Below, piece by piece: positions 18,690-28,978 of a stretch of 64,000 nt of DNA. Every line of letters starts with the position of its first letter. Positions within the stretch are counted from its first letter, which is position 1. The stretch is from positions 2,668,501 through 2,732,500 of the forward strand of contig OZ014412.1 in assembly GCA_963965975.1 (NCBI GenBank), read 5' to 3'. The notes under the pieces were generated by a model that did not search any database, had not been told where the DNA came from, and saw only the letters and a list, made by a program, of their open reading frames with translations. The translations under genes and the position numbers were made by a program. This DNA comes from Xestospongia bergquistia. Taxonomy: Eukaryota > Porifera > Demospongiae > Haplosclerida > Petrosiidae.

Positions 18690-20957
18690 ATGGCAGAGGA
18701 AACAATACGTAGTATCTCCTCCTCTGCGGCTATCAAGAAACTAAAGAAACAGCTCACCTGTGCTATATGTCTTGACCTCTATACCAACCCTAAGACCTTA
18801 CCATGTCTCCATTCATTCTGCCAACAATGTCTGGAGGGTCTACCACTGGATCCTCAAGGAGATAACTACTTCATCTCTTGTCCTACTTGTTGTCATCGTA
18901 CCCAGTTACCTCAACCAACAGGAGCAGCTGACTTTCCTGCAGCTTTCCACATTGACAACCTCAAGGAGGTCTACAATCTAATGACAAAAGTATCAGGATA
19001 TCAACAGGTAACTTGTGATAACTGTACTACAACTAATGCCACAGGTTACTGTAAAGAATGTACCAAGTTTCTCTGTCCAAAATGTATTGATGTTCATAAA
19101 CAATCTGTTTCTACTGATGATCATAAGATAACATATCTTGATGAGGTAGTAACCTCTCCATCTAAATCGGTTCCCGAGAAGCAGGAGATACAATGTTCTA
19201 CTCATAACAAGCCTTCAGAAATCGTTTGTCTAACATGTGAAGAGCTCATTTGTCATGACTGTACTGTACGTATTCATAGAGATCATGATTATGACTTAGT
19301 CTCTGATTGTTATCCCAAACATTGTCAAAAATTGGAAACAAGTCTGAAGTCAGTTAGTGACAAGGTCACTGCTGTTACTGATGTCCTAACTGCTCTCACA
19401 GACAGAGAGAATGAGATCAGAGAGCAAAGAGAAGTTGTCAAAGAGGAGATACATTTCATAGTAGAAGAAATGATAGATATCCTTCGTCAGTCTGAGAGAC
19501 AGCTGACTAGTGAGGTGGAGACAGTCACTGGTAGTAAACTACAGGTGTTGTCAGAGCAGAAGAAATCAGCTGAAGAAGGATTGAGTCAATTGAAGGATTG
19601 CCAAGAATTTGTGGAACAGAGACTAGGGATAGGCAGTCCCCAAGAAGTGGTGACATCTACAAAACAAATGATGGAGCGTATGAGTTATGTGACTCAAAAG
19701 GTTAATATTGAACAGTTAAATCCTAGAGAGAAAGCTGATGTTTACTTTAAGAAAGACAGCAATATTGTTGATATACTACATCATATTGGAGATATTGTGT
19801 TCTTCTCACCTACTGTTCTAGAACAGTGTAAAGTCAAGACGATTGATTGTAAACATATTACAACTTTTATGAACACAGTATCAATTCCACTATCTATCCA
19901 ATTTTGTGATTCTAGTCTTCTTACTGTTCCTCTATCATCACTCAGTTGTAATGTAGTACCAGTTGGTATTGATATGCCCATCACAGCTACAGTCACTACC
20001 ACCACCCATCCTGGAGTGTATACAATACATTGTAGCCCTGTAACTCGTGGTCATACCCAAGTTAATGTCAGAGTTAATGATGTCCAAGTTGATAGTACGT
20101 CACTAGTGATCCCTTTTAATCCTTACCTTGATAACCTCACTCCAATATGTACTATAGCAGAGCTTTACAAACCTTGGGGAGTTGCTGTGACTGATGATGG
20201 ATATATTATTGTAAGCGAGACTGATGATCACTGTGTCACAATACTAGATATAAATGGTTTGATAATCCAGAAGTTGTTTGGTCAGAAGAGTGGAGGAAGT
20301 GAAAATACCAAGATATATTATCCTCGTGGTGTAGCTATTACTCAGGACAACTTTATTCTTGTTGCTTGTAATCACAAGATTCTGAAGATATCTATGGATG
20401 GAAAATATACTAAATCAGTTGGTAAAAGAGGTAGTGGACCACTGGAATTTCATCACCCTTGTGGTATCACCATTTCTCCTATAACTGGACATATTTATAT
20501 TGCAGATTGTGCTAACTATCGTATACAAGTCTTAAATCCTGATCTAACTTTATCTCATACATTTGGCACTAAAGGATCAAGCAAGGGGCAGTTTATTAAT
20601 CCAGAAGTCATTGCTATTGATAGACAAGGGTTAGTATATGTGACCGATTACAATAATCATCGTATCCAGATATTCACTTCTGAAGGACAGTTTTTATCTC
20701 AATTTGGTACCAAAGGACCTGGTCCTGGACAACTTAATCGACCATTTGGGATTGTAATAGATAACAATCTAATGTACATTACAGAGCGAGATAATAATCG
20801 TATCTCTATCTTCACTACTGATGGTCAGTTTGTGCGTTCTTTTGGAGGACAAGATGGCTGTGTGGGTCAGTTTAATTCTCCATTTGGAATAACATTGGAC
20901 AGAGGAGGATATCTGTATGTTTGTGACTTTGGTAATGACAGACTAGTAGTGTATTGA
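18690..20957 (+). CDS. TRIM-NHL protein, copy 6, full length
   Basis: 755 residues from the ATG at 18690 (MAEETIRSISSSAAIKKLKK); an in-frame ATG 11 codons upstream is less likely because it lies in the promoter module. The RING is intact (CAIC, CLHSFCQQC, CPTC). B-box 2 reads CSTHNKPSEIVCLTCEELIC. The coiled coil, filamin repeat and six NHL blades follow. Blade 1 ends with an unusual expansion (DINGLIIQKLFGQKSGG where others have DRDGKKVKSFGQKSGG). The last blades (NHRIQIF, ERDNNRIS, FGNDRLVVY) differ from copies 2, 4 and 5, so this copy has not shared the 3' conversion tract. Confidence 0.95.
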   Translation: MAEETIRSISSSAAIKKLKKQLTCAICLDLYTNPKTLPCLHSFCQQCLEGLPLDPQGDNYFISCPTCCHRTQLPQPTGAADFPAAFHIDNLKEVYNLMTKVSGYQQVTCDNCTTTNATGYCKECTKFLCPKCIDVHKQSVSTDDHKITYLDEVVTSPSKSVPEKQEIQCSTHNKPSEIVCLTCEELICHDCTVRIHRDHDYDLVSDCYPKHCQKLETSLKSVSDKVTAVTDVLTALTDRENEIREQREVVKEEIHFIVEEMIDILRQSERQLTSEVETVTGSKLQVLSEQKKSAEEGLSQLKDCQEFVEQRLGIGSPQEVVTSTKQMMERMSYVTQKVNIEQLNPREKADVYFKKDSNIVDILHHIGDIVFFSPTVLEQCKVKTIDCKHITTFMNTVSIPLSIQFCDSSLLTVPLSSLSCNVVPVGIDMPITATVTTTTHPGVYTIHCSPVTRGHTQVNVRVNDVQVDSTSLVIPFNPYLDNLTPICTIAELYKPWGVAVTDDGYIIVSETDDHCVTILDINGLIIQKLFGQKSGGSENTKIYYPRGVAITQDNFILVACNHKILKISMDGKYTKSVGKRGSGPLEFHHPCGITISPITGHIYIADCANYRIQVLNPDLTLSHTFGTKGSSKGQFINPEVIAIDRQGLVYVTDYNNHRIQIFTSEGQFLSQFGTKGPGPGQLNRPFGIVIDNNLMYITERDNNRISIFTTDGQFVRSFGGQDGCVGQFNSPFGITLDRGGYLYVCDFGNDRLVVY

Positions 20958-21296
20958 GATAAAAAATATGTACATTTTTGTTGATATTAAGAGATTTAAC
21001 TTGCCTACTTTTCTTTCATAATTAGAACACTATAACATTGCTCTTCAACAAGTGAACAAAGTTTGATCACATAATAACACAATGTACATATGATGACACT
21101 GTAACACTGTCTTAGTATTAAATAACCTTATAAGAGAGAGGGTGTCCTTTAAATAACTTAATAAATTTATACTCATTAGCTCATACAATATAGATAGTTA
21201 TAACTTTGGGAATTTTTGTAGATCTATTTGTAATTGGATAAAGTTTGAAAGTGTCCAGTTTTCTAGCATAGATAGAAGACAGATAGATTGATTGAT

Positions 21297-21326
21297 GAAT
21301 GGATGATGGATGGATGGATGGATAGT
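21297..21326. repeat. GGAT microsatellite
   Basis: About six units of 'ggat'/'gatg'. The copy in the duplicated block at 32692-32745 is longer, about eight units with an interruption, so length differs between duplicates. Confidence 0.8.
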
Positions 21327-21424
21327 TTAAGAGAGAGAGACGAAGCAATTGTCTTCCCTTACATTTTTGTCATACATAGGAAAATGTTTAGTGAAGTACT
21401 TAAGGACAATATAGACTATTACTA

Positions 21425-21767
21425 TTGACAGATGAGGGTTACAATATGTGAGTGATTACAATAATCATCATATCCAGGTATTCACTTCTGAGGGACAGTT
21501 TTTATTTCAGTTTTGTAGTAAAGGATCTGGTCCTGGAAAACTTACTCATCCATTTGGGATTGTAGTAGATGATAACAATTTAATGTACATTACAGAGTGG
21601 AGTAATAATCATATTTCTATCTTCACTACTGATGGTCAGTTTGTACCATCTTTTGGAGGACAAGGTAGTAGTGTGGGTCAGTTTAATGAACCACATGGAA
21701 TAACATTTGACAGAAAAAGATATTTGTATGTTTGTGATTTAGTAATAACAGGCTAGTAGTGTATTGA
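21425..21767 (+). pseudogene. Detached TRIM NHL-tail relic (last two to three blades)
   Basis: Reads from DRGLQYVSDYNNHHIQVF through EWSNNHISIF to near the end, where one T is missing in 'gatttagtaataacagg', throwing NRLVVY out of frame. Upstream domains are absent. The duplicate at 32848 is broken at a different place, so both decayed independently. The AT-rich flank 21768-22644 carries a stop-containing leader relic at 22076 and nothing else. Confidence 0.8.
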
Positions 21768-22644
21768 GATAATAATACAGTGTGATAGTTATATGTACTT
21801 TAAGAATATTTATATTATATACATTAATTTTTTTGATGCTAAGACATTTAACTCATATACTTTCATGATGGGAACATTTGTAGAATTGCTCTTCAAAGGT
21901 AAAAAGTTGGATCACATAATCACACAATGTACATGTGATTACACTGTAACACTCTCTTAATAATTAAATAACCTTATAAGAGAGAGGATGTCCTTAACTT
22001 AATAAATCTGCACCATTAACTAATAGAGATGAGACGTTCTACTATATATTATAACTTGTTCTCTCTAGAGATGTGATGGTTGTTATATCCTTAGAGCTAC
22101 TGTTGGTTGATGAGACAAGGAATTACTTAAAATAGGTATGTATTTTGGTGGATGAGTGATGGATAGATGGATCTTATATTTTTACTGTGATGAAAGAAGT
22201 GTTTTTACTAAGACAATAGTAAGAGTCCATGTATTAATATTCAAAGACTTTTCTCTCTTTTCCCAGTGATCTATAGAGAACTTTCTTAGTTAATACTATG
22301 CTGATGATAATCACAACATCTAGAAAATATCAATTAATTGGAGATACTGCACTTTAAATTTCTTTCCATACCTTTTCTTGTCTTAATATTTAATGAAAGT
22401 TTTTCTCAATGTAAGAGCTACTCTGGAAAACAATATTTATTATAATAGAGCTGCTAATCATCTGGAACTTAATTCTTCAGCTTCTAACATTAATTTACTT
22501 TCTCTGATGATGCTTTCTTATTTTAGTAACATTGTTCATGTTGTATTAATATTGTACTATACTAGTTAATTCTTTGTTCGATTAATTTGTTTTGAAAATT
22601 AAAATGCTACCTAAAAAATAACAAAATTGGGTCCATTCCTAATC

Positions 22645-24689
22645 CTAGTAATTGTTAGTACAATTGATATCCCAATGATAAGTCCAAACAGGACCACAAG
22701 TACGTATATCATTTGGATTATTAGGATTAAATCTGATCCACATAAGTTTTTTGGCATGGACTTGAAGAGCTTCCATCATTTCAACAGCTTCCATTAACAA
22801 TTTTTGAGGATTACAATCAAGTGTTTCACATGAGAAAGTTTCCTGAAGTTTGCGAAGGAAACCACGATATAGGTGATGAAAAGCTTTTGCTGCATGTAAA
22901 CAATTGGAATTAGGGTAAATCAATGGGTCAGGATTCTCCCTCATTGGCCAGACACCCTGAGGGTCAAAGAGAATGGGATCTCCTGCGTATTTATATTGTG
23001 AATCATTAATTTTAACTAACTTATGTTGACATACTATTTCTTCAAAGCGAAAAAAGTGAGCATAATCGCCATCAAGACTTGAAGTAGGAAGAAGCTTGAA
23101 TCCTTCTCCCTGGATTATGATTTGTGAAATTGATTCGTTAGCCTTTTGAACACTGTCAACTTTTATTAGTTCCATGTCTTTTTCTTTCCAAGGCCATGTG
23201 ACTTGTTTGAACATTGTAGATGAATTAATTATATCATGATGTGTCCTGTACAACAAATCAAGACACTGGATTATTTCTTCATAAAACTCGCCAATAGTAT
23301 TATTGTGAAAATATTTCTTATCTCCTTCCCTTTCCCAAGTTGGTACTTCAATCCCCATAAATACATTATAAACATGCTCTAGTGAAAGTTTTTTAAGATC
23401 TATCTGAAGATTAGGTAACACTCCTCCTGGAAGGCCATGAGCAGGATACCTAGGAACAAAATCAGGACTGTCTATAACTGGTGTCTCACCCATTGAAATT
23501 AACAGATTAGCTGCTTGTGCCATGTGCATCATTTCTTGCACGACGACATGTCTAATATTGTGATATATTTCAACATTGCAACCATCTACAATGGAATACA
23601 TCGCAGTCAAGTAAAGTGGTATAGTGTAGAATTCTAATTGTACAGCCTGTTGTAGTTGCTTTTTCAATTTGTCAACTGAGCAAAACTTTTTCGTCTTCAT
23701 CTTTAAAAAGCCATGCAAAGGTCGAGAGTGATCTTTATCTATATCTGCAATGCTGTCATTAAATATATCACTAAAGTAGGAATTGGTATTTTTTGGGTCA
23801 TCATGAAGACTTATCTCTTTTAACTGACATCGTGGAGGAACAAAAAACTTAAAGGACTTGCTCATACCTTTAGTAATGGATGGATGTTGGCATATTTGAT
23901 CCATAGGCTTTCCTGACTGAGTGTAAGATGTATTATTATACTTAGGATCTTTCAACCAGTTAAGAATCATCTTCTGTTTACTTGGAGAGAGATCTCGTGT
24001 AGCTGGCATGTAATTAGGATGTTCAAAATCAAGCTGCATGGAGTGATTGATTAACTTGATATTCCAAGGTTGAATGACATCAGTGTAGTTACTGAGATCA
24101 ATGATGGACTTCATGACAGGTGCTATATGATTATAGTGAGTGAAAATGACTCCTACATGATCAACCCAAGTATATGGAGAAGTATAGTTTATAGTAGAAT
24201 AAGCTTTTATGGTAATTTGTGAAACTTTCAACGGATTACAATCACTTTCCGATTCATTTAAGATGCAGTAATTAAAGTGGTAAACTTGACCATCAATAGG
24301 TAGGGTGTACTTTGAAGGAAAAGGTGGACATGGAGTTTTTGTATACTTACGAGGGTAAGGAATGGCTTGGGTAACTGAGAAAAGAAAAGTAACTTGTCCT
24401 TTTGGATCAGTTGTCTTGGTGTTTTGATGAGAACAGACACCACCTATTGGAAGAGTAGTGCTATAATTAGCCTGTTTTATTTTTATAGTGACATTCTGAG
24501 CTGAAGCACCATAATGTGTTACATAAAGAGATTGTGATGATGTGTTCCCCTTGTATTCAAATTGATCAACATAGTAATTTACAGGACGTATAAAATATTC
24601 TCTCTCTTTTAGAACTATGATACCACTCTCAGTTTTTATAGATGGAAGGTTTCCACACAATGGTCTGTTTTGATTGCCTTGGACTTTCT
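22645..24689 (-). pseudogene. VioB-like ferritin-domain protein, 5'-truncated second copy
   Basis: The minus-strand frame is open for about 671 codons and is nearly identical to residues about 400-1070 of the complete gene at 34018-38814. It includes QLEFYTIPLYL and the EMMHMAQ helix of the ferritin-like domain. Homology stops at 24689, before the N-terminal PRIHF region; the next bases upstream are a TAG in frame and then antisense TRIM sequence. No ATG exists at the head of the homology, and no signal peptide is joined in frame. The reading frame is otherwise undamaged, implying a recent duplication. An acceptor-like 'cacactgtag' at the junction leaves a small chance of splicing to an unknown exon. 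Confidence 0.8.
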
Positions 24690-24705
24690 ACAGTGTGGGT
24701 ATATA

Positions 24706-24790
24706 TATAATGAAACTGTTTTATTATTTACTGTGATGTGCTGATGATCGATCTTTACTTTATACTGTTGTAGAACATTATATTGATCTA
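24706..24790 (-). pseudogene. TRIM filamin-repeat fragment joined to the truncated VioB-like copy
   Basis: Antisense reading gives NVLQQYKVKIDHQHITVNNK then TVSL, the start of the TRIM filamin repeat, in a frame that does not match the VioB frame. It marks the duplication breakpoint at 24690. A 69-codon ORF from 24845 starts with a hydrophobic MPKTTLMLLLIISNVIS and includes this fragment; I do not think it is a real gene. Confidence 0.65.
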
Positions 24791-25077
24791 GAGGACTAAT
24801 AACATTACTAATTATTAATAATAACATTAATGTAGTTTTTGGCATAGTATTTCAACAATAACTAGGGTACTTATAAACTTATAATTACATCTATTAAATG
24901 ATTTCCAGTATTTGATATTATGAACTCTTAATAAAGAAACTAATAATTGATACGATACAAATGTATGTGTAAAATAATTTAAATCCTAATCCTATATTAC
25001 TTATCAACTTACTCTATCTCAAGACATCAATATTCAAATTCCACAGCTGTTTATATAGTAGTAGTCAAAACCACCAA

Positions 25078-25128
25078 AGATCACAAGATCTGACTCATCA
25101 CTTCATGTTCACGATATCAGGGCTGTTT
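25078..25128 (+). promoter_or_regulatory. Shared upstream module of TRIM copy 7
   Basis: 'gatcacaagatctgactcat' plus 'gatatcagggctgttttt', 43-93 bp before the ATG at 25171. The E-box is degenerate here (CACAAG). A second shared block, 'cttagaatttccttttctcc', lies between the module and the ATG in all three acidic-insert copies. Confidence 0.4.
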
Positions 25129-25170
25129 TTGGAACTGTTTTCTTAGAATTTCCTTTTCTCCTATCAGGTT

Positions 25171-27591
25171 ATGGCTGTGAAATCAGAACACAGCAGTTCT
25201 TCCTCAGCTCTTAAAAAACTAGATGAACTAGCCAAGCAGCTCACCTGTGGTATATGTCATGACCTCTATACCAACCCTAAGACATTACCATGTCTCCATT
25301 CTTTCTGTCAACGATGTCTGAAGGGTCTACCACTTGATCCTCAAGGAGATAACTACTTCATCTCTTGTCCCACTTGTCATCATCATACCCAGTTACCTCA
25401 ACCAACAGGAGCAGCTGACTTTCCTACAGCTTTTCAAGTTAACAACCTCAAAGAGATATACAATCTAATGTCAAAAGTGTCAGGACATCAACAGGTAACC
25501 TGTGATAACTGCGCTACAATTAGAGCTAATGCCACAGGTTACTGTAAAGAATGTACTAAGTTTGTCTGTCAAGAATGTATTGACGTTCACAAACGATTTG
25601 TTTCTGCTGCTGATCATAACATAATAAGTCTTGATAAAGTAGCCACCTCTGGTTTTCAATTGCTCTCCCAGAAGGAGGAGATGAAATGTTCCGGCCATAA
25701 TAAGCCTTTGGAGATCTTTTGTAGAACATGTAAAGAACTCATTTGTTATAACTGTACTGTGCGTGATCATAGAGGTCATGATTATGACTTAGTCTCTGTC
25801 TGCTATCCAAAACATTATCAAACATTGGAAACAAGTCTGAAGTCAGTTAATGACAAAGTCACTGCTGTTACTGATGCCTTAACAGCTCTCACAGGCAGAG
25901 AGAGTGAAATTAGAGAGCAAGGGAAAGTTGCCAAAGACGAGATACATGTCTTGGTGGAAGAAATGATTTATGTCCTTCGTCAATCTGAGAGACAGCTGAC
26001 TAGAGAGGTGGACACAGTCACTGATAGCAAACTAGAAGTCTTACTAGAAAAGAAGAAATTAGCTGAAACAAGATTGAGTCAATTAAAGGATTGCCAGAAT
26101 TATGTGGAACAGAGTCTTGAGATAGACAGTCCTCAAGAAGTAGTGACATCTACAAAACAAATGATGGAACGTATGAATTATGTGGCTCAACAGGTTAAGA
26201 TTGAAGAGTTTAATTTCGAAGAGAAAGCTAATCTTCACTTTAAGAAAAACAGCAACATTGTTGATACACTACATCATATTGGAGATATTGTGTTCTTCTC
26301 ATCTGATGCTCTACAACAGTCTAAAGTCAAGATTGATCATCATCACATTACAACTATAGAGAAGACAGTTTCGTTTCCACTGTCTATTCAATTTTGTGAT
26401 TCCAGTCTTCTTACTGTTCCTCTATCATCACTCAGTTGTAGTGTAGTAAAGACAGAAAAGATGAAGAAGAAAAAAGAGAAGGAAGAGGAAGAAGAAGAGG
26501 AAGAAGAAGAGGAAGAGGAAGAAGAAGAGGAAGAAGAAAAGAGAGAGGAAGAGGAAACCGAAGTAGATGAAGAGGTGGAAACAGAAGATGAATGCGATAT
26601 GGATACACCCATCACAGCTACAGTCACTACTACCACTCATCCTGGAGTGTATACAATACATTGTAGTCCTATAACTCGTGCCTGCTATGAAGTTAATGTC
26701 CAAGTCAATGATGTCCTAGTTGATGTTACCTCACTAACAATTCCTTTTAATCCTTACCTTGATAACATTACTCCAGTACATATAATATATGAATTTGTTG
26801 AACCCTTCGGTGTCGCTGTGACTGATGATGGACATGTTGTGTTAAGTGAATGGAATGGTAATTGTGTCACAGTACTGGATAGAGATGGAAAGAGACTAAA
26901 GACGTTTGGTCAGACGAGTGAAGAAAGCAGAAATATCAAGTTCTCCTATCCTCGTGGTGTAGCCATTACTCCAGACAACCTCATTCTCATTGTTGATGAT
27001 CACAAGATCCAGAAAATATCTATGGATGGGAAATGTCTTGCATTGATTGGTAGACAAGGTAGTGGCCAGTTGGAATTTTCTTCTCCTTCTGGTATTACCA
27101 TTTCTCCAGTAACTGGAAAAATTTATATTGCAGATGAAATTAACCATCGTATACAAGTTTTAAATCCTGATCTAACTTTCTCCCATATGTTTGGTACCAA
27201 AGGATCAGATGAGGGAAAATTTGTTCATCCAATAGACATTGCTATTGATAAACGAGGGTTAGTGTATGTGGCTGACACTTACAATCATCGTATCCAGATA
27301 TTCACTCCTGAGGGACAGTTTTTGTCTCAGTTTGGTACCAAGGGGCCTGGTCCAGGACAACTTAGTCAACCATCGGGGATTGTAATAGATGATAATAATC
27401 TAATATATGTTGCAGAAGTTGGTGATAATAATCGTATCTCTATCTTCACTAGCGATGGTCGGTTCGTACGTTCTTTTGGAGGATTTGGTAACCACAACAA
27501 TCAGTTTAATTGTCCATGTGGACTAACAATTGATAAAGAAGGATATTTATATGTTTGTGATGGTTTAAATAATAGACTAGTAGTGTATTGA
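25171..27591 (+). CDS. TRIM-NHL protein, copy 7, with long poly-Glu insert
   Basis: 806 residues, start MAVKSEHSSSSSALKKLDEL. The RING is present (CGIC, CLHSFCQRC, CPTC), as are B-box 1 with a three-residue insertion (CDNCATIRANATGYCKEC), B-box 2, and the coiled coil. In the filamin repeat, after SLSCSVV, about 50 residues of Lys/Glu with an uninterrupted Glu run near 20 replace the usual P-V-D/G-T-A loop, then TPITATVTTTTHPGVYTIHC resumes. Six NHL blades follow (EWNGNCVTVL, DEINHRIQVL, AEVGDNNRIS). It is the longest member and first of the three-copy acidic subfamily. All ligands are intact, so it is probably functional. Confidence 0.94.
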   Translation: MAVKSEHSSSSSALKKLDELAKQLTCGICHDLYTNPKTLPCLHSFCQRCLKGLPLDPQGDNYFISCPTCHHHTQLPQPTGAADFPTAFQVNNLKEIYNLMSKVSGHQQVTCDNCATIRANATGYCKECTKFVCQECIDVHKRFVSAADHNIISLDKVATSGFQLLSQKEEMKCSGHNKPLEIFCRTCKELICYNCTVRDHRGHDYDLVSVCYPKHYQTLETSLKSVNDKVTAVTDALTALTGRESEIREQGKVAKDEIHVLVEEMIYVLRQSERQLTREVDTVTDSKLEVLLEKKKLAETRLSQLKDCQNYVEQSLEIDSPQEVVTSTKQMMERMNYVAQQVKIEEFNFEEKANLHFKKNSNIVDTLHHIGDIVFFSSDALQQSKVKIDHHHITTIEKTVSFPLSIQFCDSSLLTVPLSSLSCSVVKTEKMKKKKEKEEEEEEEEEEEEEEEEEEEKREEEETEVDEEVETEDECDMDTPITATVTTTTHPGVYTIHCSPITRACYEVNVQVNDVLVDVTSLTIPFNPYLDNITPVHIIYEFVEPFGVAVTDDGHVVLSEWNGNCVTVLDRDGKRLKTFGQTSEESRNIKFSYPRGVAITPDNLILIVDDHKIQKISMDGKCLALIGRQGSGQLEFSSPSGITISPVTGKIYIADEINHRIQVLNPDLTFSHMFGTKGSDEGKFVHPIDIAIDKRGLVYVADTYNHRIQIFTPEGQFLSQFGTKGPGPGQLSQPSGIVIDDNNLIYVAEVGDNNRISIFTSDGRFVRSFGGFGNHNNQFNCPCGLTIDKEGYLYVCDGLNNRLVVY
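26456..26600. repeat. Purine-only GAA/GAG repeat inside TRIM copy 7
   Basis: A nearly pure purine strand of gaa/gag codons; the tract is shorter at 30250-30378 and shorter still at 42311-42430. Length variation among paralogs indicates triplet slippage that is tolerated because it stays in frame. Such homopurine mirror tracts can form triplex DNA (known in general, not shown here). Confidence 0.85.
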
Positions 27592-28499
27592 GGAAAAAAA
27601 CTTAGAAGACACATGATAATTAATTTGTGAGAAATTTTTTGTATTTTGTTGTAGTCTTATTATTCATTTATAAGATTTTGTCATAGTTTTTATCTCTTTG
27701 GAGCAATAGCTACTAGACTTTTTAAACTGATCTAATGTACAGAGTTGAATTACCAAAGGCAGTTTGAAAACAACGCTAATTCATTATCTTATATTAGTAG
27801 CCTTATAGTTACTAACTAATCAATTAATAATATTGTGGGTGGTGCTATTCTTGCTATCTTGTAGTGATGATTGCTACATTTTACTATAAAATTAATACAA
27901 TTAATATTTGTAGCTTACATAGATGGATTACTATGGAATATAGAATTCTTGTGAATTGCTAACTACATTATTTGTTGGGATGTTGTACTTTTATATACTA
28001 ACAAATAATACAATGAGTAATTCACATGAATTTTACATTCCATGGTAATGTACCAATGTAAAGTACAAACTAATAATATTGTTAAAATAACGTTAATTTA
28101 TACAGTGTATGTTAGCTAGAGTGATTCATGTATTAGATTATGCCATAGTTGTCATCCTCTTGAAGCTACTATGCACTATTAGATATTGTTACAACAGCTT
28201 CTCTTACTTTGAACATTTGCTATATATAATGTGTCAGATCCTTCAAACTGATCACACTTATAAGTTATCATGTATGTATATAAATGTAATTAAACAAAAC
28301 ACAATTATTATCATATACATATCAATGTACATATGATGACTATAACAACTCACCAACTAGTAATGTTGATGTGATCTTGTGTATTTTGCTGTCATTGCTA
28401 TCTTCTTTCTGTATCTTTTAAATAAATTTTTACAGGCATTTGTCATTCTATTATAGTCCATTGAACTATCATAAAACATTATAACTTGGAACTATGCCA
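27592..28499. repeat. 3' flank block of acidic TRIM copies (repeated at 31367-32280, in part at 43409-45130)
   Basis: No gene. The block begins 'aaaaaacttagaagacacat', contains a 231-bp MITE and a weak leader relic ('atagttgtcatcctcttgaa' near 28147), and is about 99% identical by eye to 31367-32280. It defines the duplication unit together with the TRIM gene. Confidence 0.8.
27877..28107. mobile_element. 231-bp MITE, family with CACTGTAAAAATTAATA-type ends
   Basis: Flanked by TA at both sides. The inner inverted arms are 'gatggattactatggaatat' and its counterpart 'attccatggtaatgtaccaa'. The left terminus is degenerate; the right end reads AATTTATACAGTG. Same family as 31652-31882, 37666-38426, 44630-44759 and 56090-56304. 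Confidence 0.7.
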
Positions 28500-28523
28500 A
28501 TTCAATTTAACTTCACATTATAG

Positions 28524-28747
28524 GTCCATCTGGGATTGTAATAGATGATAACAATCTAATATATGTTGCAGAAGTTGGTGATAATAATCGTATTTCTGTC
28601 TTCACTACTGATGGTCGGTTCGTACGTTCTTTTGGAGGATTTGGTAGAGGCAACGATCGGTTTAATTGTCCATGTGGACTAGCAATTGATCAAAAAGGAC
28701 ATTTATATGTTTGTGATGGTTTAAATAATAGGCTAGTAGTGTATTGA
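28524..28747 (+). pseudogene. Detached TRIM NHL-tail relic
   Basis: Starts at 'ggtccatctgggattgtaat' and reads the last two blades (GIVIDDNNLIYVAEVGDNN, then FGRGNDRFNCPCGLAI) to the stop. The RGND motif matches the copy at 41038 and not copies 7 and 8 (NHNN), so it derives from a copy-9-like gene. Nothing 5' of blade 5 is left. Confidence 0.8.
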
Positions 28748-28898
28748 GAAAAAAAACTTAGAAAATAGATGATAATTAATTTGTGAGCAATTTTTTTACA
28801 TTTTTACATTTTTTAAATTACTGACCAAGTTAATCAACGTCAAGTTATGGATATTCAAATTCTACAGCTGTTTAGACAGTAGAAGCCACAACTACCCA

Positions 28899-28948
28899 AG
28901 ATCACATGATCTGACACATACTTTATGATTATGATATCGGGACTGTTT
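28899..28948 (+). promoter_or_regulatory. Shared upstream module of TRIM copy 8
   Basis: 'agatcacatgatctgacaca' with a full TCACATGA E-box, then 'gatatcgggactgtttt', 31-80 bp before the ATG. Nearly identical to 40958-41007. Confidence 0.4.
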
Positions 28949-28978
28949 TCTTAGAATTTCCTTTTTCTCCATCAAGTT

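Larger units (their letters stand above)
21180..24689. repeat. Segmental duplication, copy A (copy B about 32610-36066)
   Basis: The order GGAT microsatellite, NHL-tail relic, leader relic, AT-rich block and VioB-like C-terminal two thirds is repeated at 32610-36066 with high identity, for example 'aacaatatttattataatagag' in both. Copy A stops where the VioB homology breaks at 24689, while copy B continues into the complete gene, so B is the source and A the derivative. Confidence 0.85.

Noticed and set aside
26388-26703. Minus-strand ORFs of almost pure Ser or Phe/Leu opposite the acidic insert (also at 30190-30493 and 42249-42543)
   Set aside because: They are mirror readings of the GAA/GAG repeat inside a clear plus-strand gene and have no start context or family.
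27592-28480. ORF of 75 codons in the 3' block (MLARVIHVLDYAIVV...) as a gene, duplicated at 31884
   Set aside because: It starts inside a MITE edge, lacks codon bias and is preserved only because the block duplicated recently; it contains a degraded version of the hydrophobic leader.
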